DNA of 37,679 bases from Parachlamydiaceae bacterium (GTDB taxonomy: Bacteria > Chlamydiota > Chlamydiia > Chlamydiales > Parachlamydiaceae). A model generated the notes under the pieces. That model searched no databases, had not been told where the DNA came from, and saw only the letters and a list, made by a program, of their open reading frames with translations. Positions 25,513-34,731 of the stretch are shown here, piece by piece; the stretch's first letter is position 1, and each line of letters opens with the position of its first letter. The translations under genes and the position numbers were made by a program. The DNA lies in NCBI GenBank assembly GCA_013813265.1, contig JACCRY010000173.1:1-37679 (forward strand), in the 5' to 3' direction.

Positions 25513-26169
25513 TACAGGTCCTTTGCCTTGACCTATTTTATATTTAGACCCTTTCTATAGCATTTGTAATGTATTCTTTTGCTTTTTTGACCGAGCTTAA
25601 AAGATCTTCTTTTCTAGCCAAAAATGAAGCTATAGCAGCAGAAAATGTGCATCCTGTACCATGTAGATTATCAGTTTCAATATATTTTGCTTCAATCCAA
25701 ACAGGGCTTGATTGACCTTTAGTGACTAAGCAATCCCTTATGCCTTTAATAATGACTGCCTGAGGCCCTAGTTCTAATAGCGCAAATGCAGCTTTTCCAT
25801 TTCAGCGTCACTAGAGATGTCAGAAATTTGAAGCAAACGACAAGCTTCATGAATATTTGGAGTTAAAATAGTTGCAAGGGGCAAGATTTCATCTTTAAGT
25901 GATTGTATGACTTCATTGCAAATGATTTGGCCTCCACTTTTAGAAAACATCACCGGATCAACAACAACAGGACAAGTTGATTTTCTATTTTCCTTGATGT
26001 ATTTTGCCACCTCTTCAATCATTTCTTTTCTCTCTAACATTCCAATTTTAATGGCATCGATTTCAAAGTCTTCAAAAACTGATCGAAGTTGAGTCATGAC
26101 AAATGCGCTTAGCAATGAATGTATTGCTTGAACTCCTAGGGTATTTTGGGCTTGTAAAGGGCGATATTT
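25513..26169 (-). pseudogene. thiD: ThiD half (HMP-P kinase) of a decayed thiD-tenA fusion
   Basis: ThiD phosphorylates hydroxymethylpyrimidine phosphate in thiamin synthesis. Recognisable blocks are AQNTLGVQAIHSLLSAFV, IDAIKIGML, VVVDPVMFSKSGG, LTPNIHEACRLL, then in another frame [33 protein letters not shown] and finally GQGKGPVCHF. There are two frameshifts: one base missing in an A run at about 25793-25796, and one extra G at about 25549-25551. The 5' end is missing as well: the frame opens just after a TAG at 26170-26172 and lacks the first 45 or so residues, including the substrate-binding N-terminus. With the tenA stop this makes at least four lesions, so it is a pseudogene rather than a sequencing slip. 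Confidence 0.88.
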
Positions 26170-26291
26170 CTATTGTATTAATTGCTCATACTGGTAACCT
26201 CATTTGCAAATGAACGTTTCATTTCCAAATAAATGTAGCTTCAACTTTTTGGACAGTTTCAAAAAATATAACTTTATAAAGGAGGTTTTCA

Positions 26292-26726
26292 ATGGATCCT
26301 ATTGCATTTGGATTTAATCACACAGATTTACCACACAAGAGTCCAGTTAAGTATTTAAAAACAATTTATCTTTTTGAAGCAGAAAGAGTAATTTCCGTTT
26401 TTTTTGAATTTATTGAGTCTACCGAAGCCAAAGCTTATTTAAACCGTGTTTGCTACGAGGCTAGTAAGATGGATCTACATCCTGATCGTAGAATTCCACT
26501 GGAGGCAAAACAAGGCTTTTGTTATGGATTTACAGCTAGAGAAGGTGAAACGGTACCCCAGTTGATCAAAAAGGTTGAGGGTGCAATGACGTGGGGCAAC
26601 AAAACTGAGTTTGAAGTTCCACTGACTATTATTAAAGCTTTTGGGCTGACGTCCAATCCATGTAAGATGCCTGCAAAAGACTATAGTGACGTTTTCTGTT
26701 GCAACTATTCTAATCAATGGACATAA
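26292..26726 (+). CDS. Hypothetical protein with strong ribosome site
   Basis: A 144-residue protein whose ATG follows a near-perfect GGAGG by six bases, the strongest such site in the window. No family recognised. Visible features are an N-terminal FGFNHTDLPHKSPVKYL segment, an amphipathic helix (YLFEAERVISVFFEFIES) and a few Cys residues near the C-terminus (CK, CCN). No signal peptide and no membrane segment. It sits alone between the thiD-tenA remnant and a repeat region, in DNA with many signs of rearrangement, so it may be lineage-specific. Confidence 0.6.
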   Translation: MDPIAFGFNHTDLPHKSPVKYLKTIYLFEAERVISVFFEFIESTEAKAYLNRVCYEASKMDLHPDRRIPLEAKQGFCYGFTAREGETVPQLIKKVEGAMTWGNKTEFEVPLTIIKAFGLTSNPCKMPAKDYSDVFCCNYSNQWT

Positions 26727-27146
26727 AGTGCATTACAGGTGAAAAGGTTGGGTAAAAAACCAACTGCAAGAAAACTATTTTTTAAGATTGACGCTCGGAC
26801 ATTCGCTTGATTGAGATTTTGAGCGTGAGCGTGAGCGTCAATTATACCTAAATACCCTGAATTTTAAATAATCTTTGTGCCTTTGCGCCTTTTGCTGTTT
26901 CTTTGTGTTAAAAAAACAATCTAATAATCGACAGAATAGAGCAATAAATTGCGCTTAACAAGCTTTATCCGAACCAGAAAAAAGGACAAAGTCGAGTTTA
27001 TTTTTTTAAACACAAAGAAGCAGCAAAAGGCGCGAAGGAGCAAAGAAAATGCAAAAAAAGATGGGTCGAATTGACGCTTACAACGGGGATGAATGTTTTG
27101 TAATTAAATCGGTATGGGCTTAGCGTTAAGTCGACCAGGGTTCATG
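26727..27146. other. Repeat-filled intergenic region before pbp2 end
   Basis: No gene. It holds a short hairpin with 10-bp perfect arms (26787-26796 and 26833-26842, including three tandem GAGCGT units) and, from 26871, two inverted copies of a CTTTGCGCC repeat. The remaining 90 bases before the pbp2 stop show nothing notable. Confidence 0.6.
26871..27052. repeat. Inverted pair of CTTTGCGCC / TTTGCTGCTTCTTTGTG repeats
   Basis: The left arm (about 26871-26920) and right arm (about 27001-27052) match when reversed: TTTGCGCCTTTTGCTGTTTC against the arm read on the minus strand, CGCGCCTTTTGCTGCTTC, followed by TTTGTGTTAAAAAAA. The arms are about 45-50 bp with scattered mismatches and are about 80 bases apart. 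A third copy is at 12240-12325 and extends the similarity into ATAAACT and TTGTCC. Palindromic layout like a MITE; a role in ending pbp2 transcription is possible. Confidence 0.7.
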
Positions 27147-30100
27147 TTATAACGTTGAAGAAAATGGTTTCTTGGTACCTTCCATGCGCTTTTTGATTTC
27201 ACGCCATTTAGCAACAAGCTGCGCTGCCAGGGGCGCGCCTTCTTTTCCAAAGCCGCCAAAGCGTAGATAGACAACCACCACAACTTCAGGTGTTCCAAAT
27301 TCATCCTTAGCCACAAAAATCATGCGATTGTTGCGTTTAGAATAGGAGATCCCTCCAAACCATACGTGGTTGTACATGTTGAGGCCTTCTTTTGGGTCTA
27401 GGTCGACCCGTTCGATTGCTTCTGCGGTGCTGGTTTTGCCGATAATCTGGTCTTTAAGGTCTACCCAATCACTGATAGCCTCCGGATGATGTCGATACAA
27501 CCGAGATAAAGCGAATAAACTTTCATTTTGTGAACGCACGAGAACGCGTCGCATGCCTTCTAGCAAAATTTTTTGAACAATTTGCGGCATGTCAATCGAA
27601 CGTCTTTCAATTGTTTTTGGCTTGAAAAGGCTGATTGGATTGTAAGCGGCATTCGAGTTGTCACCTTGAAAAGAAGGCGCATAACTCATGATTGCTTTAA
27701 CAATTTTTGGCTTTAATACTTTTCCTCCATTAGCAATAGCTGCTAACGCAATACTAGCTTGTAAAGGAGTCACGACAAGAGAGTGCTGGCCAATAGCCAT
27801 CGCATACAAGCCTGTGCGATTGGTCTCTAAATCAGTTGGTACACTTCCTGCAATTTCTCCGGGGAGATCGATGCCTGTACGTTCTCCATAAGCAAAAAGC
27901 CGTGCGGCATCTGCCAGATCTGTAGGGGACTTCAGGACATCTCCTGCGAGAAGGCTGAAGTAAGGATTGCTAGAAGTTTCGATAGCTTCCAAAATGCCCA
28001 TTTTTCCCAAGTGATTGCTCAAGCTTCTAGGAATTCTTCCTCCTTTATAAAAGCGTGGAATTGGCTTTCCATCCTCTGTATATCCTACAAATGTTTCTTT
28101 ACCGATGGCATATCCTTTATCCGTGATTTGTAATGGATTTAGGTTGAAATGAGTAGCTGCAAGTCCATCTTTAAGAGTGTGATATTTTTGAATAAGTGCT
28201 TCATAGGCTGTTACGAGTTTAAATATGGAACCTTGCGGTGTTGATTGACGATAGGCTTGTGAGCGTCCATAGCCATATCCGTAACGCGGATAGAATGCAG
28301 CTGCTAAATCCTTTTCTGTTTGAATTTCTCTATAATTTCTGAGTAATGATATTTTTGCCAGCAAAGGCCTTGTTAAATCATTGTAACTGCGGAATGTCTT
28401 CAAATAAGAAATTCTTTCGGAGGGTGAAATCGAGAACAATGCAGTTTTTAGGGTTATATATGAGGAATGCCAGGCTAGTTGAGAATGGGCGCCTTTTTCA
28501 ATTTCGTGATGCCAAATTTGAAGCCAGTCATAGTAAGCCTGAAATTCGACTTCAATATCCACACTGTTTTGACAGCAGAGAAATTGTTCCAAAAATCCCC
28601 AACGCTGCTTATCCCAAAAGATATTAAATTGTCTAGTTTCTTCCGCATCAAGCAGATCAATATATGGCTTTGCGTAGCGCTTGTCGTTCTTCTCTTGCAA
28701 TCGTTTTCGACTTAAAAAGAATTTTTCATTTTCTTTGCGCCATTTTGTAAAATGGAGATCATGGAAAAGTTCTCGAGTCATGCCATATAAGGCTTCTTGA
28801 AGCTTTACGAAATCCGCAGATAAAGCGAGGTAGCTGTGAATTTTTTGCTTTCCAACTTCGTGGAGCAAATTTTCATCAAATCGTGTTTCTTCAATGGCTA
28901 CGCGGCAGATGTCTATACATAGCTCCCGATCTTTAGGAGAAAGCGATTCAAGAAGAATATTCCCATAACAAATGATATTGCAAGCTTGTTCCACTTCAAT
29001 TTCGTTCAAGATGGGTAAAAGGGGACTATTGGGCCCTAAAAGGGTATGTAAGTAATATTCCCAAGAAAACCATTGCTGTTCTTCTTGGATGTTGTGGTGC
29101 TTTGGGTTATAAAACTCTCTTTCTAAAGGCTGCTTTCGATCCCATATTTCTCCTATATGTACATCGTTTTCAAGCCATCGCATGATATTAGAATATTTTT
29201 TCCTGTTGACTTGAAGGTCTCCGGAAAGAATAAAGTCGTTGGGATCGTAGCGTGGGTGCGAAGCTAAAGCCAAAATTTCCCCAGTCTGAGGTTCAAGAAC
29301 TACGATTGCGCCTCCTTTAATCCAAGGTTTTTTTGAAGCGATAAATCGATTTCGCGTCACACCTGGACGTGTTACACGGGTTTCTCGAATTGTTTCATTT
29401 TGAATGAGAAGTTCTTCGGCATATTCTTGCAATTCTGCTGAAATAGTGAGTAGTAGACGATTTCCGGAGAGTGGTTGATTGCCTCCAGGTAACTCTTGAA
29501 GGAGATTTCCTCGAGCATCCGAGCGGTAGCTTTTTTTCCCACTTGAACCTCGTAGGTCGCGTTCAAAGCGTGCTTCCACACCAGCTTTTCCTACACGATC
29601 TGTAAGTGAGTAGCTTTTGGCTTTAAGTTCCTTGAGACGTGAACGAATCTGCTGAATATCAGTGAATCCATCAGGAAGAGCCAGCTCTTCGTCAAGTTCC
29701 ATTGCCGCAATGTAGCTTTGCAAAGCTGCCATTTCTTCGATGATTTTTTCATACTCGTTACGGTTGATAGCTCCTAAGTAACCTAGAAGATCGCTAGCAA
29801 CTTTACCTTTAGGGTAATAACGACGCGGAAGCCTCTGCATATGGATGCCTGGCCAATCTTTTTCAAGCATTCTTAAAGAGTAGTATTCCTTTTCAGTGAT
29901 ATCTTCCTTGATGACAAATGGAATTTGATTATAAAGTGCTCCTTTTGCGTGAATAAGATCTTCAATGCGTTCAGGATCTAAAGAAAGCTTTTCTGCATAG
30001 AGCTTTGCAAGTTTTGAGATATACTCTTTTCGCATATAGCGCTTTTTTTTGGTGCCATCCTCCAATTTCTCCCAACGGGCTGAAGGAATTTGTCTTAAAG

Positions 30101-30368
30101 GAGAGTAGAGAAGAGTTGCATTGTATTGGATACGGTTGACAGCTAGCGGAAGATTAAATCGATCGCGAATGGTGCCGCGTTTTGCAGGCTCGATAACAGT
30201 ACGTCGTTGCGGCCTAAGAGCATTTTCTTCACGCTCATCGTGTTGCACTACAGTCAGATGCCAAACGCGCAAAATCATGAGCAAGAAAGCGAATAGAAAG
30301 ATGTTTAATACTCTATTGGCTTTCCCAGGTATATCTTGTTGTGGCGATAAAGAGCTTCGTCGCTTCAT
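27147..30368 (-). CDS. mrdA: Penicillin-binding protein 2, long chlamydial type
   Basis: A 1073-residue class B transpeptidase that cross-links septal or cell-wall peptidoglycan in the periplasm. The N-terminus has a basic start and one helix (about 19-36, VLNIFLFAFLLMILRVWHL). The dimerisation part includes RGTIRDRFNLPLAVN. Transpeptidase motifs are SIFK (Ser714, Lys717), SSN (799-801) and KTS (978-980), where KTG is usual. An insertion of some 250 hydrophilic residues (about 390-640) with IWDRKQPLEREFYNP and similar segments separates the front part of the domain from the active site, and accounts for a size of about 1080 known from Chlamydia trachomatis (about 630 in E. coli). The gene follows dinG by 11 bases, probably as the last gene of its operon. 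Confidence 0.9.
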   Translation of the reverse strand: MKRRSSLSPQQDIPGKANRVLNIFLFAFLLMILRVWHLTVVQHDEREENALRPQRRTVIEPAKRGTIRDRFNLPLAVNRIQYNATLLYSPLRQIPSARWEKLEDGTKKKRYMRKEYISKLAKLYAEKLSLDPERIEDLIHAKGALYNQIPFVIKEDITEKEYYSLRMLEKDWPGIHMQRLPRRYYPKGKVASDLLGYLGAINRNEYEKIIEEMAALQSYIAAMELDEELALPDGFTDIQQIRSRLKELKAKSYSLTDRVGKAGVEARFERDLRGSSGKKSYRSDARGNLLQELPGGNQPLSGNRLLLTISAELQEYAEELLIQNETIRETRVTRPGVTRNRFIASKKPWIKGGAIVVLEPQTGEILALASHPRYDPNDFILSGDLQVNRKKYSNIMRWLENDVHIGEIWDRKQPLEREFYNPKHHNIQEEQQWFSWEYYLHTLLGPNSPLLPILNEIEVEQACNIICYGNILLESLSPKDRELCIDICRVAIEETRFDENLLHEVGKQKIHSYLALSADFVKLQEALYGMTRELFHDLHFTKWRKENEKFFLSRKRLQEKNDKRYAKPYIDLLDAEETRQFNIFWDKQRWGFLEQFLCCQNSVDIEVEFQAYYDWLQIWHHEIEKGAHSQLAWHSSYITLKTALFSISPSERISYLKTFRSYNDLTRPLLAKISLLRNYREIQTEKDLAAAFYPRYGYGYGRSQAYRQSTPQGSIFKLVTAYEALIQKYHTLKDGLAATHFNLNPLQITDKGYAIGKETFVGYTEDGKPIPRFYKGGRIPRSLSNHLGKMGILEAIETSSNPYFSLLAGDVLKSPTDLADAARLFAYGERTGIDLPGEIAGSVPTDLETNRTGLYAMAIGQHSLVVTPLQASIALAAIANGGKVLKPKIVKAIMSYAPSFQGDNSNAAYNPISLFKPKTIERRSIDMPQIVQKILLEGMRRVLVRSQNESLFALSRLYRHHPEAISDWVDLKDQIIGKTSTAEAIERVDLDPKEGLNMYNHVWFGGISYSKRNNRMIFVAKDEFGTPEVVVVVYLRFGGFGKEGAPLAAQLVAKWREIKKRMEGTKKPFSSTL

Positions 30369-30379
30369 AGTTACGAGCC

Positions 30380-32635
30380 CTATTTTTTATTTCCAACGAC
30401 TAAATGATGTGTTTTGCGATAGAAATTGCGCATCTGTAGCTCGAGCTGATCCCCAGGAATAAAACTTTGACCACAAGGAGGAAGGCTATCTATGAAAAGC
30501 TGACCATATTTTTTGGTGAGCAGGCGAGTATCTAGGCAAACTATGCAACCTCGATCTTTGACATGACGGATTAAACGTCCAAAGCCTTGTTTAAATTTGA
30601 CGATGGCAGCGGGAAGTGTGTATTCGGTAAAAGGGTCTCCTCCACGTGCTAAAATCGCTTCCGAACGTGCTTGGATGATGGGTTCTGTGGGAACTCTGAA
30701 TGGCAATTTGACAAGAATAACACACCTGAGGGCTTCCCCTGCAACATCGATGCCTTCCCAAAATGAGTCCGTGCCAAAGAGGACAGAGCGTGGGGTAATT
30801 TTAAATTGTGTTAATAACTTCTGTCGTTCTGCATCGCCTTGTTTGAACAAATGGTATCGGTTTGCCTTTAAGCGTTCTGCAAGAATTTCATGGCAAACTT
30901 GCATCATGCTGTAGGATGTGAAAAGCACAAAGGTGCTCCCTCTGCTAACCTCTACAGCTTGCCAGATTTGTTCTGTGGCTTTTTTAATAAAATCTTCATG
31001 TTGAGGTGTCGGGAGGTCTGTGGGAATGGCAAGCAAAGCTTGCTCCATATAATTAAATGGAGAATCGTAGATATTTTCGGTGATCTTTTTCTGTAAAAGT
31101 TGGTTTTTGGTTATTCCTAAGCGTTTTCGAATATAATCAAAGTGCCTATTTGTTGTTAATGTTGCACTACAAAGGATAACTGTCAAAAATTTGCTAAAAA
31201 GATAGTCCACCATCGATTTAGAAACGTCTAAATCCGCATCCTGGATGGAAACATTGCTAACAAGTTTTGAATTTTTTAGTTCAATCCATCGCACCTTTTC
31301 ATCTTGCGGGGGGAGAATAATGAGTTTTTGAAGAAGCATCGCCTGCTCATCTAGACGGTTTGTAAAGGCAACGATATCTTGACGTAAATTTTTTGTTTGC
31401 TCTTGAAAGGCGTCATGTTTAAGAGCTAAAAGGTCACCTTCCAAGCTTGAGAGTGCTTGCACATATCGTAAAAGAGAAGTGATCAAAAGCTGAGCTTTTG
31501 GCATCACTAACATCTGCCATTGAGGAAGTTCATGATGTGAACGCAAAAGACGTAATTTAGATTCGCCCTGCATAAGTTCTTCTTGAGAAGATGCCGCATA
31601 TGAGAGGCGATCAACGAAGTCATTCATGGCCTGAAAGGCCTCAGCTGTACAGTGTTGAAGATCACGACGCAGACCGGCTAAATCAAGAGTTAGGCGCGAT
31701 AGTAGTGAACTAATTGCAGGGTCAGATGATTTTGAAAAAAAATATTGGATTTTCTCTTTAAGGGGAACTAGCTTCCCCTGAGCAGCTTTATTTTGATTTT
31801 CAGAGGCAATACGGCCTAGAAGTCTGAGAATGGTTAACTTACTGATTTTTGCTCCGAAAAAATCAGTCGCAATGTCTTCAATATGGTGAGCTTCATCGAT
31901 CACGATCCGCGTATAGGAAGGTAGGATAGCTTGGCCTTTATAATTGTCTGCTTCGGCACGCACAGAGAGGTCGGCAAATAAGAGATGATGATTAGCCACT
32001 AGAATTTGCGCTTCTTCAGCTTGAGCTCTAGCTTTAAAGAAAAAGCAGCGTTTGTAATGGGGACATTTCATGTGCGTGCAAGTGTCGCTTTCAGCGCGAA
32101 CACGGTCCCATAGAGAATGAGAGGGCATCATCGGAAGGGCTGTTTTAGATCCTTCTATCGCCGTTTCAGCCCAAGCTTCAATCTGATCGAATTCGACACG
32201 CTCTTCAGGAGACATCAGAAGCTTTTCTTGTTCGGTTTCATAGAATTTGCGGAGACAAAGGTAGTTGCTCATTCCTTTGACAAGGACAGCTTTAATATCA
32301 AGGTTAAGCGCTTTAGTCAGCTGTGGGATGTCTTTATAGATCAATTGCTCTTGAAGTGCAATCGTATGAGTGGAAATTAAAGTACGTTGATGGTGTTCAA
32401 GTGCCCAAAGAATAGCAGGAAGCAGATAAGCAAGACTTTTTCCTGTGCCTGTTCCTGCTTCGATGAGTGCAATGCCATTGTCATTATAAGCTTCAATAAC
32501 ATTACACATCATGCTTTGCTGCGGCTTTCTAGGTTCAAAGCCTTTGAGTACACGAGTTAGAATTCCTTCAGCACTGACTAATTGAAGTACCTTAGCGGAG
32601 TCTAAGTTAGGCTGGGATTTCTTTTCGGTATTCAT
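30380..32635 (-). CDS. dinG: DinG/XPD-family ATP-dependent DNA helicase
   Basis: A 751-residue superfamily 2 helicase with an iron-sulfur domain. Walker A is EAGTGTGKS (59-67), the DEAH box is at 247-250 with HIED after it. Four cysteines (Cys127, Cys186, Cys191, Cys197) have the spacing of the DinG cluster. Motifs LCSATLT, GTDSFWEGIDV and QGFGRLIRH lie in the C-terminal half. Enzymes of this family unwind 5'-tailed duplexes, D-loops and R-loops in repair. There is no separate N-terminal exonuclease domain. The gene starts about 290 bases after rpoD and ends 11 bases before pbp2; the large stem-loop in between may uncouple it from rpoD. Confidence 0.92.
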   Translation of the reverse strand: MNTEKKSQPNLDSAKVLQLVSAEGILTRVLKGFEPRKPQQSMMCNVIEAYNDNGIALIEAGTGTGKSLAYLLPAILWALEHHQRTLISTHTIALQEQLIYKDIPQLTKALNLDIKAVLVKGMSNYLCLRKFYETEQEKLLMSPEERVEFDQIEAWAETAIEGSKTALPMMPSHSLWDRVRAESDTCTHMKCPHYKRCFFFKARAQAEEAQILVANHHLLFADLSVRAEADNYKGQAILPSYTRIVIDEAHHIEDIATDFFGAKISKLTILRLLGRIASENQNKAAQGKLVPLKEKIQYFFSKSSDPAISSLLSRLTLDLAGLRRDLQHCTAEAFQAMNDFVDRLSYAASSQEELMQGESKLRLLRSHHELPQWQMLVMPKAQLLITSLLRYVQALSSLEGDLLALKHDAFQEQTKNLRQDIVAFTNRLDEQAMLLQKLIILPPQDEKVRWIELKNSKLVSNVSIQDADLDVSKSMVDYLFSKFLTVILCSATLTTNRHFDYIRKRLGITKNQLLQKKITENIYDSPFNYMEQALLAIPTDLPTPQHEDFIKKATEQIWQAVEVSRGSTFVLFTSYSMMQVCHEILAERLKANRYHLFKQGDAERQKLLTQFKITPRSVLFGTDSFWEGIDVAGEALRCVILVKLPFRVPTEPIIQARSEAILARGGDPFTEYTLPAAIVKFKQGFGRLIRHVKDRGCIVCLDTRLLTKKYGQLFIDSLPPCGQSFIPGDQLELQMRNFYRKTHHLVVGNKK

Positions 32636-32739
32636 TTGTACGCCCTATGGGCAGTTAACCACTTTTTTTGCTACGAAGAAATGCCATTTGATGCATTTTA
32701 GTTTTCCAGGGGGTAGACTCAATCCCTAAGGTTTATTCC

Positions 32740-32912
32740 CTAGTTTGCCCTTTCAGGGCTACACCAGGGGAAAAAAATATACCGCTCTTTCAGAGCTCAC
32801 CTTTTTTTTCTTGTCAGACCCACTATGGGTAAAAATGGAGAAAAACACTTAGCTCTGAAAGAGCGATATATTTGTTTCCCCTGGTGTAGCCCTGAAGGGC
32901 ACGCCAGGGGTT
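32740..32912. repeat. Large inverted repeat between rpoD and dinG
   Basis: The left arm (about 32740-32801) reads GGGCTACACCAGGGG, a short A/T run, then CGCTCTTTCAGAGCT; the right arm (about 32851-32912) is its reverse complement with only a few mismatches in the inner 48 bp and more towards the outside. The arms are separated by about 50 bases. RNA made from rpoD would fold it into a very long hairpin, which could end transcription. The words CTGAAAGAGCG and CCCTGAAGGGC, also palindromic, resemble dispersed REP-type elements. Confidence 0.8.
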
Positions 32913-32924
32913 AGAGCTTTGGAA

Positions 32925-34589
32925 TTATTCCGCTTCAAGAAGATCAAGGAACGCCTTAAGCTGCTTCGAACGGGTAGGGTGTCGCATTTTTCTAAGTGCT
33001 TTTGCTTCAATTTGACGGATACGTTCCCGTGTAACATTGAATTCCACACCCACTTCTTCAAGTGTTTTAGGTTTTCCATCGGCCAATCCAAAACGGTGAA
33101 TGAGAACTTTGCGCTCGCGATCTGTAAGCGTCTCAAGAACATCACCCATTTTGTCTTTTAGGATCGAATAACCAGTCGCTTCAGCCGGAGAATCTGCACC
33201 TGTATCTTCCAAGAAATCACCAAATTGACTCTCACCACCATCTCCGACTTCAGCTTGAAGGGAAATTGGATGTTGGGCAATTTTATAAATTTCACGGATA
33301 CGATCCGGCGAAAGTCCAAGTTCATTCGAGAGTTCTTCAGGGCTAGGTTCTTTACCTGTTTCCATCATCAACTTTTTGGCACCACGGAGCACACGATTAA
33401 TTGTTTCAATCATATGAACGGGGATTCGGATTGTACGTGCTTGATCGGCAATAGCTCGAGTCACAGCTTGTCGAATCCACCAAGTTGCATAGGTAGAAAA
33501 CTTATAACCTCGTCGATATTCAAATTTTTCGACAGCCTTCATCAGGCCCATATTCCCTTCTTGAATTAGGTCGAGGAAGGAAAGTCCGCGGTTTGTATAT
33601 TTTTTTGCTATCGAGATCACAAGACGCAAGTTGGATTCAACCATTTCGCGTTTAGCGTCTTGGTTTTTGTCCATCCAACGTTGAAGCATGCGGACATCTT
33701 TTTTGAAATCATCGAGTGACCGACCTGCGGCAAGCTCTTTTTTTGTGAGTTTGCGCTTAATTGCAGCAAGTTTCATGGCTGCAAATTTATTACGCTCGGC
33801 ACGTGGAGCAAGCTCGATCATTTCTTTTTCTAATGTTAAGAAACGATCGTGGGCGCGCATGATGACTTCAACGAAGTCTTCAATGATATTATGTCTGCAA
33901 TGAAGCCTTCTCAAGTAAGCTTGAGTCCTAATTCTAGATTTCTCAATCTCTTCAAGAATTTCATTCTTTTCATTTTTCTTTAAAAGAACATCCTGAAGCC
34001 TTATGAGCAGTTCTTCAAAGTGATCATCTTCCTTCTTAAGCAATTCCATAAGCCGAGGCATCAAGGCTAAAAATTCTGCTTTATTGGGAATTTCTTTCTC
34101 TGTGATACACTTATCAAAACGTTCTTTATTGTGTATTAAATAGTTGATAATCGAAACTGCTTCATACGTTGAGTAACGAAAACGCATGATGATTTTTTCA
34201 ATCTGAATCTGTGCTTTTTCGATGCGCTTAGAAATTTCGACTTCTTCTTCGCGGCTAAGAAGGGGGACAGAGCCCATTTCCTTTAAATACATCCGCACAG
34301 GGTCATCCGGAGAGCCTTCAGAGCGCTTAGGAAGTCCTTCCATTTCTTTGACTTCTTTTTTGCGCTCTTTCTGACGGTCTACTTCAGATTGATTCAGTAT
34401 TTGAACGTCCAGGCCGCTCAAAAAAATAAGAACTTGGTCGATCAATTCTGCAGAGTCGAAATTCATAGGTAGAATTTCGTTTATCTCTTCATAGGTGATA
34501 AAGCCTTGCTCTTTTGCAAGCGTTGCAAGCTCATCAACTTTTAGTTGATACTGCGGTGGAAAGACTGTTTTAAAATTTAGTTTTGTCAT
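32925..34589 (-). CDS. rpoD: Major sigma factor (sigma-66 type RpoD)
   Basis: A 554-residue primary sigma factor directing RNA polymerase to housekeeping promoters. Regions are all present: an N-terminal 1.1-like part, 1.2 ([20 protein letters not shown]), an acidic non-conserved insert, 2.1-2.4 ([20 protein letters not shown], then [20 protein letters not shown]), 3 ([10 protein letters not shown]) and 4.2 ([20 protein letters not shown]). Size agrees with the 571 residues of chlamydial sigma-66. AGGAG lies only two bases before the ATG. The ATG is divergent with, and overlaps, an ATG of the next gene; I place that gene's real start 142 bases away. Its high conservation explains why the promoters seen here fit TTGACA-17-TATAAT. 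Confidence 0.97.
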   Translation of the reverse strand: MTKLNFKTVFPPQYQLKVDELATLAKEQGFITYEEINEILPMNFDSAELIDQVLIFLSGLDVQILNQSEVDRQKERKKEVKEMEGLPKRSEGSPDDPVRMYLKEMGSVPLLSREEEVEISKRIEKAQIQIEKIIMRFRYSTYEAVSIINYLIHNKERFDKCITEKEIPNKAEFLALMPRLMELLKKEDDHFEELLIRLQDVLLKKNEKNEILEEIEKSRIRTQAYLRRLHCRHNIIEDFVEVIMRAHDRFLTLEKEMIELAPRAERNKFAAMKLAAIKRKLTKKELAAGRSLDDFKKDVRMLQRWMDKNQDAKREMVESNLRLVISIAKKYTNRGLSFLDLIQEGNMGLMKAVEKFEYRRGYKFSTYATWWIRQAVTRAIADQARTIRIPVHMIETINRVLRGAKKLMMETGKEPSPEELSNELGLSPDRIREIYKIAQHPISLQAEVGDGGESQFGDFLEDTGADSPAEATGYSILKDKMGDVLETLTDRERKVLIHRFGLADGKPKTLEEVGVEFNVTRERIRQIEAKALRKMRHPTRSKQLKAFLDLLEAE

Positions 34590-34641
34590 GACTCCTAGAG
34601 CTGGCCAAACCAGAAAGAAAAAAACTTATGGTAATAGGGTG

Positions 34642-34671
34642 ATCATCGCTAAAGAAGAGTATTCCTGTCAA
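34642..34671 (-). promoter_or_regulatory. Possible rpoD promoter
   Basis: On the minus strand a perfect TTGACA (34666-34671), 18 bases, then GATGAT (34642-34647, four of six matching). It lies between rpoD and the preferred start of the coiA-like gene, and would leave a leader of about 45 bases. Confidence 0.35.
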
Positions 34672-34731
34672 GGGGTAAGCTTTACAAAAAAGATAAAATC
34701 TGTTATTGATGTCGTTTATTCAGGAAAAAAG

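Noticed and set aside
24859-26169. Two intact genes tenA and thiD, or sequencing errors only
   Set aside because: Homopolymer slips could be errors, but the in-frame TAA and the missing N-terminus of ThiD are independent lesions.
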